Source: Nocardia araoensis NBRC 100135
GTDB taxonomy: Bacteria; Actinomycetota; Actinomycetes; Mycobacteriales; Mycobacteriaceae
Reading direction: 5' to 3'
Length of the DNA stretch: 64,000 nt
NCBI RefSeq assembly: GCF_000308435.1
Contig: NZ_BAFR01000002.1
Location: 27,688-91,687, forward strand
Shown: positions 6,970 through 15,127 of the stretch, one piece after another
How positions within the stretch are numbered: the stretch's first letter is position 1
Layout of the letters: the number at the start of each line of letters is the position of its first letter
The notes under the pieces: model-generated
Databases searched by the model: none
Told to the model about the DNA's origin: nothing
Seen by the model: the letters and a program-made list of their open reading frames with translations, nothing else
Translations under genes and position numbers: made by a program

Positions 6970-8001
6970 GTGAGTACTGTGGTGCAACCTTGTGCGCGCT
7001 GCGGTGCGCGCTGGGCCGTGCAAGGCGCGCCGATGCACTGGTGCCCGCGCTGCCGTGGCGTACTCCTCTCGCCGGGGCCGATCGACGCGCCCGCCGACCG
7101 TCGCAACTATCGGTGGGTGGCGCGCAAACCGGACCACCGTAGGCGAGCCCAGTCATCCGTCCGGCCTGGCCCGCCGAGCCGCACGCCTCGGTACACACAG
7201 ATCCCACGCTGGGGTCTGATCGACCTGCCACCGCAGGCGGGCGGTGCGGTGCGCCGTCCGTTCGGCAGGCTGACCGACTCGGTGGTCAGGCTGCTCGTCG
7301 CCACCGCGGTCGTCTTCGGACTCGCGTCCGTCGCGGAACTGGCTCGCTATGCGGTCCTGCTGCGCAACCGGACGCGCCTCATCCACCCCGCCGTGCTCTA
7401 CGCGTCCGACGCGTTCGTGATCGGCGCCGGCGTGCTCGCGCTCGCGTTCGCGCTGCTGGCCGCCGTGGCCACGGTGGGAAGGCTGGTCGAGATCAGGCGC
7501 TCGGCTTACGCCGCCACGGGCAGGCGTGACCCGCGCTCGCCGCGAGCGCTCGCGTTCGGTTGCCTGGTTCCGGTGGTCAACCTGCTGTGGCCGGGAGTTT
7601 TCCTGAGTGAAGTGGCGGCGTTGCAGGGCGATCCCAGGGCCGGACGGGCGGTCCGGATCTGGTGGGCCGCGTGGGTCTTCGGCGGCCTCGTCGCGGTGGC
7701 CGCGCTACTGTGGCGGACCGCGGATTCGTTGCAGGCCGAGGCCGACGGAGTGCTGTTCACCGCGTTCACCGACGCGGTCGCCGCCGCGGTCGCGGTGCTG
7801 ACCCTCTGGGTGCTGCGCACGATCGAGGGGCACGATCTGCTCGGACGCGGCCGCACCGCGCGCCGCTGGCTGATCGCGGTCGATCCCGCCGTGCCGGTGA
7901 TCGAACCGGTACATCCGGGCGGACGGGGACCGGCCCGTGCCGACGCCCACGAGAACAACGGTGCTCAGGACCGTGAGCAGGAGGAGGTTATGGCCAAGTG
8001 A
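6970..8001 (+). CDS. DUF4328 membrane protein with N-terminal zinc ribbon (Rv3843c-like)
   Basis: A 343-residue membrane protein. Two CxxC pairs at the N-terminus (CARCGARW and CPRCRG) predict a small zinc ribbon. A basic proline-rich linker leads to about residue 100, followed by several hydrophobic helices (VVRLLVATAVVFGLASVA, GAGVLALAFALLAAVATV, IWWAAWVFGGLVAVAALL, AAAVAVLTLWVL). The interrupted arrangement with LAFGCLVPVVNLLWPG is typical of DUF4328. Size and position upstream of glpQ match M. tuberculosis Rv3843c. The GTG at 6970 is chosen because it begins the ribbon. Its stop overlaps the glpQ start by four bases, implying translational coupling. Function unknown. Confidence 0.82.
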   Translation: MSTVVQPCARCGARWAVQGAPMHWCPRCRGVLLSPGPIDAPADRRNYRWVARKPDHRRRAQSSVRPGPPSRTPRYTQIPRWGLIDLPPQAGGAVRRPFGRLTDSVVRLLVATAVVFGLASVAELARYAVLLRNRTRLIHPAVLYASDAFVIGAGVLALAFALLAAVATVGRLVEIRRSAYAATGRRDPRSPRALAFGCLVPVVNLLWPGVFLSEVAALQGDPRAGRAVRIWWAAWVFGGLVAVAALLWRTADSLQAEADGVLFTAFTDAVAAAVAVLTLWVLRTIEGHDLLGRGRTARRWLIAVDPAVPVIEPVHPGGRGPARADAHENNGAQDREQEEVMAK

Positions 8002-8765
8002 GCCAGGGCAGTCGCGCGCCGTTCGTCGTCGCGCATCGAGGCGCATCGGCGGCGCGCCCCGAGCACACGCTCGCCGCCTACGAGCTGGCGCTCCAAGAGG
8101 GCGCCGACGGTGTCGAGTGCGATGTCCGGCTGACCAGGGACGGGCATCTGGTGTGCGTGCACGACCGCACCGTCGACCGGACCTCCTCGGGCAGCGGTCT
8201 GGTCAGCGAGATGACGTTGGATGAGCTGCGGGCGCTGGATTTCGGCTCCGACGGCGCCCCGGCCTCGGTGCTGACCCTGAGCGAGCTGATCGGCCTGGTG
8301 CTGGACTGGCGCAGCAGGCCGACCAAGCTGTTCATCGAGACCAAGCACCCGGTCCGCTACGGCGCGCTGGTGGAGAACAAGCTGCTCGCCGAGCTTCAGC
8401 GCTTCGGCATCGCCACCCCCGCCTCGGCCGATCATTCCCGCGCGGTCGTGATGTCGTTCGCGGCCACCGCGGTGTGGCGCATCCGCCGCGCCGCCCCGCT
8501 GCTGCCCACCGTCCTGCTCGGCGAATCGTCCCGTTATCTGGGCGGATCCGCGGCCACGACCGTCGGCGCCACCGCTGTCGGCCCCTCGGTGAAAACCCTC
8601 CGCGAGCACCCCGACCTGGTCGACAAGGCCGCCGCCGCGGGCCGCGCCACCTACTGCTGGACCGTCGACGATCCCGAAGACGTCCAACTGTGCGCCGACC
8701 TCGGCGTCAGCTGGATCGCCACCAACCACCCCGGTCGCACCAAGTCCCTGCTCCCCGCCGCCTGA
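7998..8765 (+). CDS. glpQ: Glycerophosphodiester phosphodiesterase
   Basis: A 255-residue cytoplasmic GDPD that would hydrolyse glycerophosphodiesters to glycerol-3-phosphate and an alcohol. The metal/active-site residues are visible: His13-Arg14 (VVAHRGAS), Glu22 (PEHT), Glu40 and Asp42 (GVECDVR), His55 (VHDRTVDR) and the FIETKHP segment. The TIM-barrel end shows CWTVDDPED and WIATNHP. There is no signal peptide. It corresponds to glpQ1 (Rv3842c) by similarity and order. The GTG start overlaps the upstream stop in a GTGA quartet, so expression is coupled to the DUF4328 protein. Confidence 0.93.
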   Translation: MSQGSRAPFVVAHRGASAARPEHTLAAYELALQEGADGVECDVRLTRDGHLVCVHDRTVDRTSSGSGLVSEMTLDELRALDFGSDGAPASVLTLSELIGLVLDWRSRPTKLFIETKHPVRYGALVENKLLAELQRFGIATPASADHSRAVVMSFAATAVWRIRRAAPLLPTVLLGESSRYLGGSAATTVGATAVGPSVKTLREHPDLVDKAAAAGRATYCWTVDDPEDVQLCADLGVSWIATNHPGRTKSLLPAA

Positions 8766-8989
8766 GCGGGCTCCGCCGGGGGGCTGCCGCAAAGAGCCCA
8801 TGGGGCCTCCGCCGCGCCGAAGGAAGCCTCGAGATGCGCGGTGTGCTCCGGCCTGTGCGCCGAAGGCGGTACCGACGTGCGATCAGATCGCGGCCGGGCG
8901 AGCGTGTGGCTGCGGATTCGCATGGCGGTCACATCCGCGAACACGCCGCGACGCAGGTCGCGGCAATTCAACACAGCCAGAAAACACGG

Positions 8990-8995
8990 TAGGTT
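8990..8995 (+). promoter_or_regulatory. -10 element of leaderless promoter
   Basis: TAGGTT is followed by eight bases and the GTG at 9004; no ribosome-binding site is visible. Confidence 0.45.
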
Positions 8996-9003
8996 GACCC
9001 CTC

Positions 9004-9924
9004 GTGGGTAAGAGCAAGCGCAACAGTCCGAAGCCCGGCGGGAACCGGGCCCAGCGTCTCGCCGAGCGGCGGGCGGCGCAGGAGCAGGCGGCACAGGCCG
9101 CCGCGCGTCCGTTCGAGGGCCTGGCCGCGGAGTGCGATCTGGTCGCGCTGCGCGAATTCGTTCCGTCGGCCACCGCCCGGTTGACACTGTCGGCCCAGGT
9201 CGCGGCGGAGCGGCCGGTCGTGCTCGCCACGGTGCTGCCCGGCGCGGTGGCCGCGTTGGTGCGCGCCGGTGACGAGCCGAGCGGGTACGTCGGCGCACAG
9301 GTGCAATTCCAGGGCGCGGATCCGGCCGCCGATCTGGCCGCGGCGATCCTGTGGACCCAGTCCGCCGAGCCCGGTGACTCGCTGACCTCCGTGGAAAGCG
9401 TCGCGGGCGGCCCGCGGCTGGCGGATGTCATCGATCCCGCCGCGAGCCTGGACTTGACCGTGCACCAGGACTTCGATTGGTGGGTGCCCGCGGGGGTCGA
9501 GCCCGACCCGCAGGTCGCCGCCACCATCGAGCAGGCCAAGCAGGCGATCATGCCCTCGGCGCGGCTCGAACTGGACGCCGACGCGATCGGCGCGGCCTGG
9601 TGGGTGGACGCGGGCGAGAAGGCGCACATCCGCTGGGTGCGGCCAGAGGACGAGGACGCGCTCATGCTGGCGCTGGCCCGTGTGCACGCCTCGGGCGGTC
9701 TGCACCTCGGCGAGGGTTCCCGATTCGCGGGATCGTTCCGTACGCACGGTGTGCTGGTCCCGGTCTTCGACCTGGACCGTGGGCGCCACCCCGATGAATG
9801 GGTGAAGCCCGCAGCGGAATTCGGCGCTCGTCTGTCCGAGGCGCTGGCCGTCGACGCCCCGTTGACCTCCGACGAGCGGCGCTCCCGCGACGGTCTGCGT
9901 TCGCGTCAGGTCACCTTGCGCTGA
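9004..9924 (+). CDS. DUF5926 family protein
   Basis: A 306-residue soluble actinobacterial protein. The first 35 residues are basic and alanine/glutamine-rich (MGKSKRNSPKPGGNRAQRL), then a predicted coiled segment leads to a folded alpha/beta region beginning FEGLAAECDLVALREFVPSA. Conserved-looking blocks include ARLTLSAQVA, DLTVHQDFDWWVP and KAHIRWVRPEDEDALMLALARVH, the pattern I associate with DUF5926, a family without established function. No catalytic motif is evident. The GTG start probably heads a leaderless mRNA. It converges with bfrB across a strong terminator hairpin. Confidence 0.78.
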   Translation: MGKSKRNSPKPGGNRAQRLAERRAAQEQAAQAAARPFEGLAAECDLVALREFVPSATARLTLSAQVAAERPVVLATVLPGAVAALVRAGDEPSGYVGAQVQFQGADPAADLAAAILWTQSAEPGDSLTSVESVAGGPRLADVIDPAASLDLTVHQDFDWWVPAGVEPDPQVAATIEQAKQAIMPSARLELDADAIGAAWWVDAGEKAHIRWVRPEDEDALMLALARVHASGGLHLGEGSRFAGSFRTHGVLVPVFDLDRGRHPDEWVKPAAEFGARLSEALAVDAPLTSDERRSRDGLRSRQVTLR

Positions 9925-10087
9925 GCAGGCGGATATCGCGAGAATCTGTTTTGTGGTCGTCGGCGTTTCCGATTGCCACCGCTCCGCTCGAAAGATAGGT
10001 GAGACTCACCGAACTACTGCGAAATGTAGTGAAACCGTCGCATACGCCGACATTCCGTCTCACCGATCAATAGAAGCTGAACAGCGA

Positions 10088-10119
10088 CAGGCCCGGTTCC
10101 TGATAAGGAACCGGGCCTG
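10088..10119. terminator. Bidirectional terminator between DUF5926 gene and bfrB
   Basis: A perfect 13-bp stem (CAGGCCCGGTTCC, 10088-10100, with 10107-10119) carries the loop TGATAA. It lies between two convergent stops. Confidence 0.8.
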
Positions 10120-10143
10120 TTCACCTATTCGGCGAACTGTCCG

Positions 10144-10692
10144 TCAGACGGAGCCGCCCGCCGCCGAAGGCGCGCCGGAGGCGTCGCTCGGGCCGCTCAT
10201 TTCCCGGGCGACGAATTCTTCCAGGTCGAACAGGTTCGACCCGGCGCGATCGGCAATGGTGAGCAGGGTGGTCATGTTCGCGACTTCCTCGACCTGTTCC
10301 TTCAAGAACCACTGCATGAACTGTTCGCCCAGGTAGTCGCCCTCTTCCCGGGCCGTGCTCGCCAGCTGGATGATCTGCTCGGTGACCGTCTTCTCCTGGG
10401 TCAGCGCGAGCGCGATCGGCTCCCTGGCATTCTCGAACCGCGATTTCGCGGCGTCGACGCCGGAAATCTCGACACTGATATCCCGGTCCAGGAAATACTT
10501 CACGATCATCATCGCATGGTTGCGCTCTTCGACGGCCTGCTTGTAGAACCGCTTGGCCAGCTGCGGGAGATCGGCATTGTCGAACCACACCGCAATCGCG
10601 ATGTACTGATGCTCGGCATTGAATTCGTGCCGGATCTGATCGTGCAACAGGCTGTGAAATTTGCTGCGGGGTGATTCCGGATGGCTTGACAT
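10144..10692 (-). CDS. bfrB: Non-heme ferritin (BfrB-type)
   Basis: A 182-residue ferritin closely similar to M. tuberculosis BfrB. Ferroxidase residues Glu23, Glu56, His59, Glu100, Gln133 and Glu136 are all present, in the blocks RHEFNAEHQY, VEERNHAMM and GEQFMQWFLKEQVEEV. A Gly/Ala/Ser-rich tail ends in SAAGGSV like BfrB. It should assemble as a 24-mer that oxidises Fe2+ and stores the mineral. The ATG at 10692 gives family length. An IdeR-type iron box lies 53-71 bases upstream; in mycobacteria IdeR activates bfrB when iron is plentiful. It is downstream of a degenerate paralogue on the same strand. Confidence 0.95.
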   Translation of the reverse strand: MSSHPESPRSKFHSLLHDQIRHEFNAEHQYIAIAVWFDNADLPQLAKRFYKQAVEERNHAMMIVKYFLDRDISVEISGVDAAKSRFENAREPIALALTQEKTVTEQIIQLASTAREEGDYLGEQFMQWFLKEQVEEVANMTTLLTIADRAGSNLFDLEEFVAREMSGPSDASGAPSAAGGSV

Positions 10693-10744
10693 GGCATCGA
10701 GATTAGCGCTGGTCAAGTTCCGTGTCATCCAAGTACAGCCTTAT

Positions 10745-10763
10745 TGAGGCTAGTGTTGCCTAA
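10745..10763 (-). promoter_or_regulatory. Iron box (IdeR site) of bfrB
   Basis: On the minus strand TTAGGCAACACTAGCCTCA matches the 19-bp IdeR consensus TTAGGTTAGGCTAACCTAA at 13 positions. It abuts the stop codon of the upstream ferritin paralogue and precedes the bfrB start by 53 bases. Confidence 0.65.
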
Positions 10764-11306
10764 TTAATTCTTCGCCGCGCCAGCCATTTTCGGCGCCGGG
10801 ATATCGGTGCGCGGTCGCGACCGCATCTCCCTCGCGACGAACTCCTCGACGTCGAACAACTGCCCATCGGCACGGTCCACCACGGCGAGCAACGTGCTCA
10901 TCCCGGCGACGTTCTGCACCTGTTCGGCGAGGAACCATTGGATGAAACGTTCGCCGAGATAGTCGCCGGAGGCGCGGGCCGCTCGCGCCAGATCACTGAT
11001 CCGGCTGCTGCCGATCTGCTCGATCTTCAGCAGCAAAGCGACTGCGCCGCGCGGACTTTCGAAGGCGGAGTCGATCCCGTCCAAGCCGCCGATCTGCACC
11101 GGGAGATCCCGGTCCAGCAGATACTGCACCATGCGCAGCGCATTGCCGTAGTGCTCGCGTGACCGGGCGTAGGCGTGTCCGGCCAACTGCGGCAGTCTGC
11201 GCGCGTCGAAGTACACGGCGGCCGCGAGATACTGCTGGGCAGTGGTGAATCCGTGACGGATCTGCGTGCGCAGCAAGTCAGGGAAGGACTCGTCGATGTC
11301 CGGCAT
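10764..11306 (-). CDS. Ferritin-like protein lacking the ferroxidase centre
   Basis: A 180-residue paralogue that aligns without gaps to the neighbouring BfrB over about 150 residues (shared TAQQYL, LPQLAG, LLDRD, GDYLGERFIQWFLAEQV, FDVEEFVAREM). Of the ferroxidase residues, Glu23 is replaced by Gly19, Glu56 by His52, His59 by Asn55 and Glu136 by Asn132; only Glu96 and Gln129 remain. It therefore probably cannot oxidise iron itself. It may act like an L-chain in mixed shells with BfrB or have a new role. The fold residues are well kept and the frame is intact, so it is not a pseudogene. It starts 10 bases after the LCP gene stop. Confidence 0.85.
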   Translation of the reverse strand: MPDIDESFPDLLRTQIRHGFTTAQQYLAAAVYFDARRLPQLAGHAYARSREHYGNALRMVQYLLDRDLPVQIGGLDGIDSAFESPRGAVALLLKIEQIGSSRISDLARAARASGDYLGERFIQWFLAEQVQNVAGMSTLLAVVDRADGQLFDVEEFVAREMRSRPRTDIPAPKMAGAAKN

Positions 11307-11316
11307 GGCATCGACG

Positions 11317-12687
11317 CTACCGCGTCAGCAGATCCTCCGGGATCGGACGGTCCTGGGCCAGCGCGTCGAAGAACCGGCTCGCTTTGTCCTTGTCCCACAG
11401 CAGCACGTTGCCGCTGTCGGTGTCTTCGAATCCGCCGACCGGAACCGCCGTGGCGACGGTGTCGCCCCGCAGCGCCCAGCCCAGCCCGCCGAGGTTCCAG
11501 ATATGGTCGCCGTTGTCGACCTTCAGCGACTTGGCGGTGTCGGTGGCCAGCGGCCAGAGCTTGAACGGGTTGGCCAGCGTGGCGCCGCTGGTCGCCTTCT
11601 TCAGCAGGGCGGCCATGAAGATCCGCTGGTTGTTCATCCGGTCCAGGTCGGCGAGCGCGGTCGCGCGGCTGCGGACGAAACCCAGCGCCTGTGGTCCGTT
11701 CAGTCGCTGGCATCCCGCGGGCAGGTCGATGCCCGCGAGCGGGTCGTCGATCGGCTTGGGCACGCACACGTCGATGCCGCCGAGCGTGTCGACCACGCTG
11801 GCGAAGCCGCCGAAACCGATCTGCGCGTAGTGGTCGATGCGCAGGCCGGTGGCGATCTCCACGGTCTGGACCAGCAACGCGGGGCCGCCGATGGCGAACG
11901 CCGCGTTCAGTTTGTCCTTGCCCTGGCCCGGGATGCTGACGTACGAGTCGCGCGGCAGGCTGACCAGCGTGGTCTTACCCGATGCGGGCACATGCACGAG
12001 CATGATCGTGTCGGTGCGCTCGGGGCCTACCTCACCGCCGGTGGCGAGCTCCTGCTCCTGTTCGGGAGTCAGCCCGCCGCGGCCGTCGGACCCCACCAGC
12101 AGCCAGTTCGTACCGGGTGTGTCGCCGACGCGTTTGGCGTAGTTCGCCAGCGCGGGGATGCGGTTGAGCGAGTTGTCCAACTTGATGACGGCGCCGACGG
12201 CCGCGAGCACCAGGGCCAGGAGGATGACCAGGAACCAGCGGAAAGGGTGACGCTTGCGGCGCGGCCGCGGAGCCCGTGGCGGACGTTCTCCGCGGGGCGG
12301 GACCGGCGGGGGGCCTTCGCGGAACGGCCGTGGCTTCCGAGGCGGCGCGTGCGGCGGACCTTCGTGATGGGGGACCGGCCGCTGTGTGGGCGCGTGCGAT
12401 GGGACTTCGTGATGCGGCACCGGGCGCTGCGTGGGCGCGTGCCCACGCGGCGGGGGAGGCGGCGGCATTCGCCGCGCCTGCTCGGGCGGGACCTGCGAAT
12501 ACGCCAGCGGGTTCGCGTGCCGCTCGGGAGTTCCATCGCGGCGCATCACCTGGGTGGGCTCGATCGGCGGCCGACCACCGGACCCCGGGGGCGGCAGGCG
12601 ACGGGGCATGGGAGGTTCACCGGGCCTGCCGGGCGGCGGCATCCGGCGCGTATGCGCGTTGCGCTGGGGGTCGTCGCCGTTCATCAC
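11317..12687 (-). CDS. LytR-CpsA-Psr (LCP) family glycopolymer transferase
   Basis: A 456-residue type II membrane protein. Residues 1-148 form a cytoplasmic Pro/His/Arg-rich tail with a near-exact 15-residue repeat (HAPTQRPVPHHE at 83-94 and 98-109). A single transmembrane helix lies at 149-169, followed by an extracytoplasmic LCP domain. LCP hallmarks are LLVGSDGRGG (196-205), ERTDTIMLVHV, SLPRDSYVSIPG, KLNAAFAIGG and FVRSRATALADLDRMNNQR, including the Asp and Arg residues that bind the polyprenyl pyrophosphate. Family members ligate arabinogalactan or other glycopolymers to peptidoglycan. The C-terminal LytR_C domain is absent. It precedes the ferritin paralogue by 10 bases, so they may share a transcript. 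Confidence 0.9.
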   Translation of the reverse strand: MMNGDDPQRNAHTRRMPPPGRPGEPPMPRRLPPPGSGGRPPIEPTQVMRRDGTPERHANPLAYSQVPPEQARRMPPPPPPRGHAPTQRPVPHHEVPSHAPTQRPVPHHEGPPHAPPRKPRPFREGPPPVPPRGERPPRAPRPRRKRHPFRWFLVILLALVLAAVGAVIKLDNSLNRIPALANYAKRVGDTPGTNWLLVGSDGRGGLTPEQEQELATGGEVGPERTDTIMLVHVPASGKTTLVSLPRDSYVSIPGQGKDKLNAAFAIGGPALLVQTVEIATGLRIDHYAQIGFGGFASVVDTLGGIDVCVPKPIDDPLAGIDLPAGCQRLNGPQALGFVRSRATALADLDRMNNQRIFMAALLKKATSGATLANPFKLWPLATDTAKSLKVDNGDHIWNLGGLGWALRGDTVATAVPVGGFEDTDSGNVLLWDKDKASRFFDALAQDRPIPEDLLTR

Positions 12688-12812
12688 TGAAACTCTACTT
12701 ATCGGGCGGTTGTGACGTGCCGCATGTGGACACCGGGCGCTCGCGGAAGCGGCGCTGCTTCGTAATTCGTGGGCGGCACCGGATCGTTAGCGTTCCCGAG
12801 GGCACAGTTGCG

Positions 12813-13607
12813 TCACGGGAGCCACGAAACATGGCCGCGCAGAATGGTATAGCCGATGTAGGCGACCGCATCGATGGTCGCATGGGCGAGGATCAGTGGC
12901 CACAGCCGATTCGTGCGCTGCCAATAGCGACCGAATATGACGCCCATCACAAAGTTTCCGAGCCCGCCGCCGATTCCTTGGTACAGGTGATAGCTGCCAC
13001 GCAGCACCGCCGAGGTCAGCAGAGCCGAGTTCGCCGACCACCCGAGCCTGCGCAGCCGGGTGAGGAGGAACGCGACCACGATGACCTCTTCGGCCAAGGC
13101 GTTCGCGCAGGCCGACAGGACGAGCGCGGGCAGCCGCCACCAATAGTCACCGAGCGAGGCGGGGACGATCGTCACGCTGAGACCCAGTGCGTGTGCCGCG
13201 AGATACAGCCCGAGCCCCGGCAGTCCGATGATCGCGGCCAGCGTCAAGCCGGGTACCACGTCGGTGCGCCAGCGCAGCCGGTTCGCCAGCCCGATCAGTC
13301 GCGGGCCGATGCCGCCGCGCCACAGCAGATACAGCCCCAGCGCCGCCCATCCGAGCAGCCGCAGCACGCTCAGGAGCTGGAACAGCAGGTCGATGGTGGA
13401 CTGCGTGGATCGCGACGGATTCAGCGCGACGGTCCGCCCTCCGATCCCGCCCGGCGCGAGCGCGCTCTCCACCAGTGAGAGCGCGGCGCTGAGCCCGCTG
13501 AGGCCGAACGTGACCAGCAGCACCACGGCGATCTCGAGTTTGATCGCCAGCCGCTCCCGATCGGTCGGCTCGGCCTCGTCCCACTGGGCACTGGACTCCG
13601 CACGCAT
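12813..13607 (-). CDS. CPBP family intramembrane (Abi/CAAX-like) protease
   Basis: A 264-residue polytopic membrane protein with about seven to eight hydrophobic segments. The three catalytic motifs of the CPBP family are present: Glu173-Glu174 in NALAEEV, His207 in GSYHLYQG and His242 in LAHATIDA. In bacteria these glutamate proteases cleave membrane substrates or act in immunity or surface protein anchoring; the substrate here is unknown. The ATG is preceded by TAGATT six bases upstream, so the mRNA is probably leaderless. No clear functional link to the LCP or DUF2470 neighbours. Confidence 0.88.
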   Translation of the reverse strand: MRAESSAQWDEAEPTDRERLAIKLEIAVVLLVTFGLSGLSAALSLVESALAPGGIGGRTVALNPSRSTQSTIDLLFQLLSVLRLLGWAALGLYLLWRGGIGPRLIGLANRLRWRTDVVPGLTLAAIIGLPGLGLYLAAHALGLSVTIVPASLGDYWWRLPALVLSACANALAEEVIVVAFLLTRLRRLGWSANSALLTSAVLRGSYHLYQGIGGGLGNFVMGVIFGRYWQRTNRLWPLILAHATIDAVAYIGYTILRGHVSWLP

Positions 13608-13613
13608 GGGTCG

Positions 13614-13619
13614 AATCTA
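13614..13619 (-). promoter_or_regulatory. -10 element of leaderless CPBP protease promoter
   Basis: On the minus strand TAGATT is followed by six bases and the ATG at 13607. Confidence 0.5.
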
Positions 13620-13703
13620 TTGGGCTCGTCCGGTGCGGCGCGCGGCGCGTCGGCATGTGAACTGCCTGTGTGTCGTCGCCGATGCGCCACCCGTCTCGCC
13701 GAG

Positions 13704-14471
13704 TCAGATCCGGCGCAGTCCATTGAGGAACGGGCAGCCCGCGAGCATGCGTACCGCCCGGCTGAGCCCCTCGATGTCGTCGGCCGGCGCGCTGAACGGC
13801 AAGCGGAAGTCGTGGTCGCCGTCGTGCCCTTCCACCCGCAAGGTGAGCCCGTATCGGTCGATGGCCAGCGGGTGCACGATGCCGCGCCGCAGGTGTGGCG
13901 GCAGGTGCCTGGCCAGCTGGGCGACGACGTCGGCGTGATCGGCCCGCATGTGCTGCAGCCACGCGGATTCCATGGCGCAGAACGGATCCGGCTGCGCCAG
14001 GCGCAGCTCGTCGATGCTCACCGATTCCGCGCCGGTCGAGTCGGCCACCACCGCTGAGTTGATCACCAGCCGCAGCAGGGTGGCGCCGTAACCGATATCG
14101 AGCAGCCCCGGATGCGGATGCTCTTCGGCCACCTCGGTGGCCAGGGCGCGCTGTTCCTGGGTGGGCACCGCGCGCACCCAACCGCGCAGCCAGACCAATG
14201 CGCGCACCGGCTCGCGCAGCGGCAGCGGGGCGTGGTCGGTGAGTTCCAGCACCGCGGGTGCGCCGTGCTCTCCGGAGTTACCGGCCAGGATCGCGGCGAC
14301 CGAGGCCGTCGGCACCGCGATCACGGCGTCGCCGCACTGCCGTACGTGGTGCACGGACGCGGGCGTCGGATCGATGCCCGGCATGGCCAGCACCGCTTGC
14401 TCCGCATGAGCGCAGGCGCTGCGCACTCGCTCGGCGGTGGACGGTGCGACGGTCGAGGACGGACGCGGCAT
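13704..14471 (-). CDS. DUF2470 domain protein, iron-regulated (Rv3839-like)
   Basis: A 255-residue protein. The N-terminal half resembles a split-barrel (VIAVPTASVAAILAG, PAVLELTDHAPLPLREPVRALVWLRGWVRAV). The C-terminal third, SAWLQHMRADHADVVAQLARHL to FSAPADDIEGLSRAVRMLAG, is a DUF2470 module with its conserved HMNxDH-like HMRADHAD, found beside haem-degrading HugZ-type domains. A haem/iron role is therefore plausible but inferred. Order relative to pheA matches M. tuberculosis Rv3839, reported as IdeR-regulated. A near-perfect iron box lies 38 bases upstream, predicting repression by iron. The ATG follows GGAGG with ideal spacing. Confidence 0.85.
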   Translation of the reverse strand: MPRPSSTVAPSTAERVRSACAHAEQAVLAMPGIDPTPASVHHVRQCGDAVIAVPTASVAAILAGNSGEHGAPAVLELTDHAPLPLREPVRALVWLRGWVRAVPTQEQRALATEVAEEHPHPGLLDIGYGATLLRLVINSAVVADSTGAESVSIDELRLAQPDPFCAMESAWLQHMRADHADVVAQLARHLPPHLRRGIVHPLAIDRYGLTLRVEGHDGDHDFRLPFSAPADDIEGLSRAVRMLAGCPFLNGLRRI

Positions 14472-14508
14472 ACAAACCTCCGTGGAGCGTGCGGCGCTGG
14501 AAATGTGA

Positions 14509-14527
14509 TTAGGTTACCCTAAGCTAA
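14509..14527. promoter_or_regulatory. Iron box (IdeR operator)
   Basis: TTAGGTTACCCTAAGCTAA matches the IdeR consensus TTAGGTTAGGCTAACCTAA at 16 of 19 positions. It lies 38 bases upstream of the DUF2470 gene and 80 bases from the divergent hypothetical gene's -10 element. Confidence 0.85.
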
Positions 14528-14606
14528 GTGACTGGACGGGGATCCGCAAGCGTTCCGATCCGGGCGATCGCAGCGAACTGGGTCGATTCCGCTCGAACCG
14601 GGTTGT

Positions 14607-14612
14607 TACGGT
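14607..14612 (+). promoter_or_regulatory. -10 element of leaderless promoter
   Basis: TACGGT is followed by six bases and the GTG start at 14619. Confidence 0.45.
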
Positions 14613-14618
14613 GAGGGC

Positions 14619-15032
14619 GTGTCGGAAGGGACGGAATCCGCAGAACCGGTGCTGGTGACGTTGTCGACGCCGCCACGGCGCAGCCTGGTCGACGGGCTGG
14701 TCCGCAACATCGGCGCAAGCCCGGCCGCGCCGGCGCTCGAGCTGGACGCCTCCGACACAGAGGTCGCCGACTTCCTCGCGCACGTGGCCCACTCCGATAC
14801 CGGCTTCGTCGCGCGCACCTCCTCGGGGGAACGCGCGGTGGCCATCGTCGCCGCGACGGCCGCCGCCCTGTGCGGCGAGGACATCGGCACGGCCATGCGC
14901 GACCCGGACATCGCCTTCCTGACCTCACTGAAACCACAGGCCGTCGAGGCGGTCCGATCGGTTCTGCTCGCGATCGAGACCGAGGCCGCTGACCGGGTGA
15001 ACGCCGCGTTGCGGGTGCTCAACGGAGGTTGA
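14619..15032 (+). CDS. Conserved hypothetical protein
   Basis: A 137-residue soluble, alanine-rich, largely helical protein. A short Thr/Pro leader (TLSTPPRRSLVDGL) precedes predicted helices such as DTEVADFLAHVAHSD and GERAVAIVAATAAALCGEDIG, and the C-terminus AVRSVLLAIETEAADRVNAALRVL is a long amphipathic helix. No known domain is recognised. The GTG start fits a leaderless mRNA. It is divergent from the iron-regulated DUF2470 gene, so the shared iron box may influence it too, and it precedes pheA by 95 bases on the same strand. Confidence 0.62.
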   Translation: MSEGTESAEPVLVTLSTPPRRSLVDGLVRNIGASPAAPALELDASDTEVADFLAHVAHSDTGFVARTSSGERAVAIVAATAAALCGEDIGTAMRDPDIAFLTSLKPQAVEAVRSVLLAIETEAADRVNAALRVLNGG

Positions 15033-15114
15033 ACGCCGCCTGGGCTGCCGTGGAACAGATGCCCATGGCCGACGGGCCCCTCGCAATTGGTGGGGAGCCG
15101 AGCGAGCGCGCAAG

Positions 15115-15120
15115 TAATGT
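15115..15120 (+). promoter_or_regulatory. -10 element of leaderless pheA promoter
   Basis: TAATGT is followed by seven bases and GTG at 15128; there is no ribosome-binding site. Confidence 0.6.
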
Positions 15121-15127
15121 CGTAACC

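Noticed and set aside
10226..10239. TCGAACAGGTTCGA, resembling a LexA/SOS box
   Set aside because: It has a 2-base instead of a 4-base spacer and lies inside the bfrB coding region.
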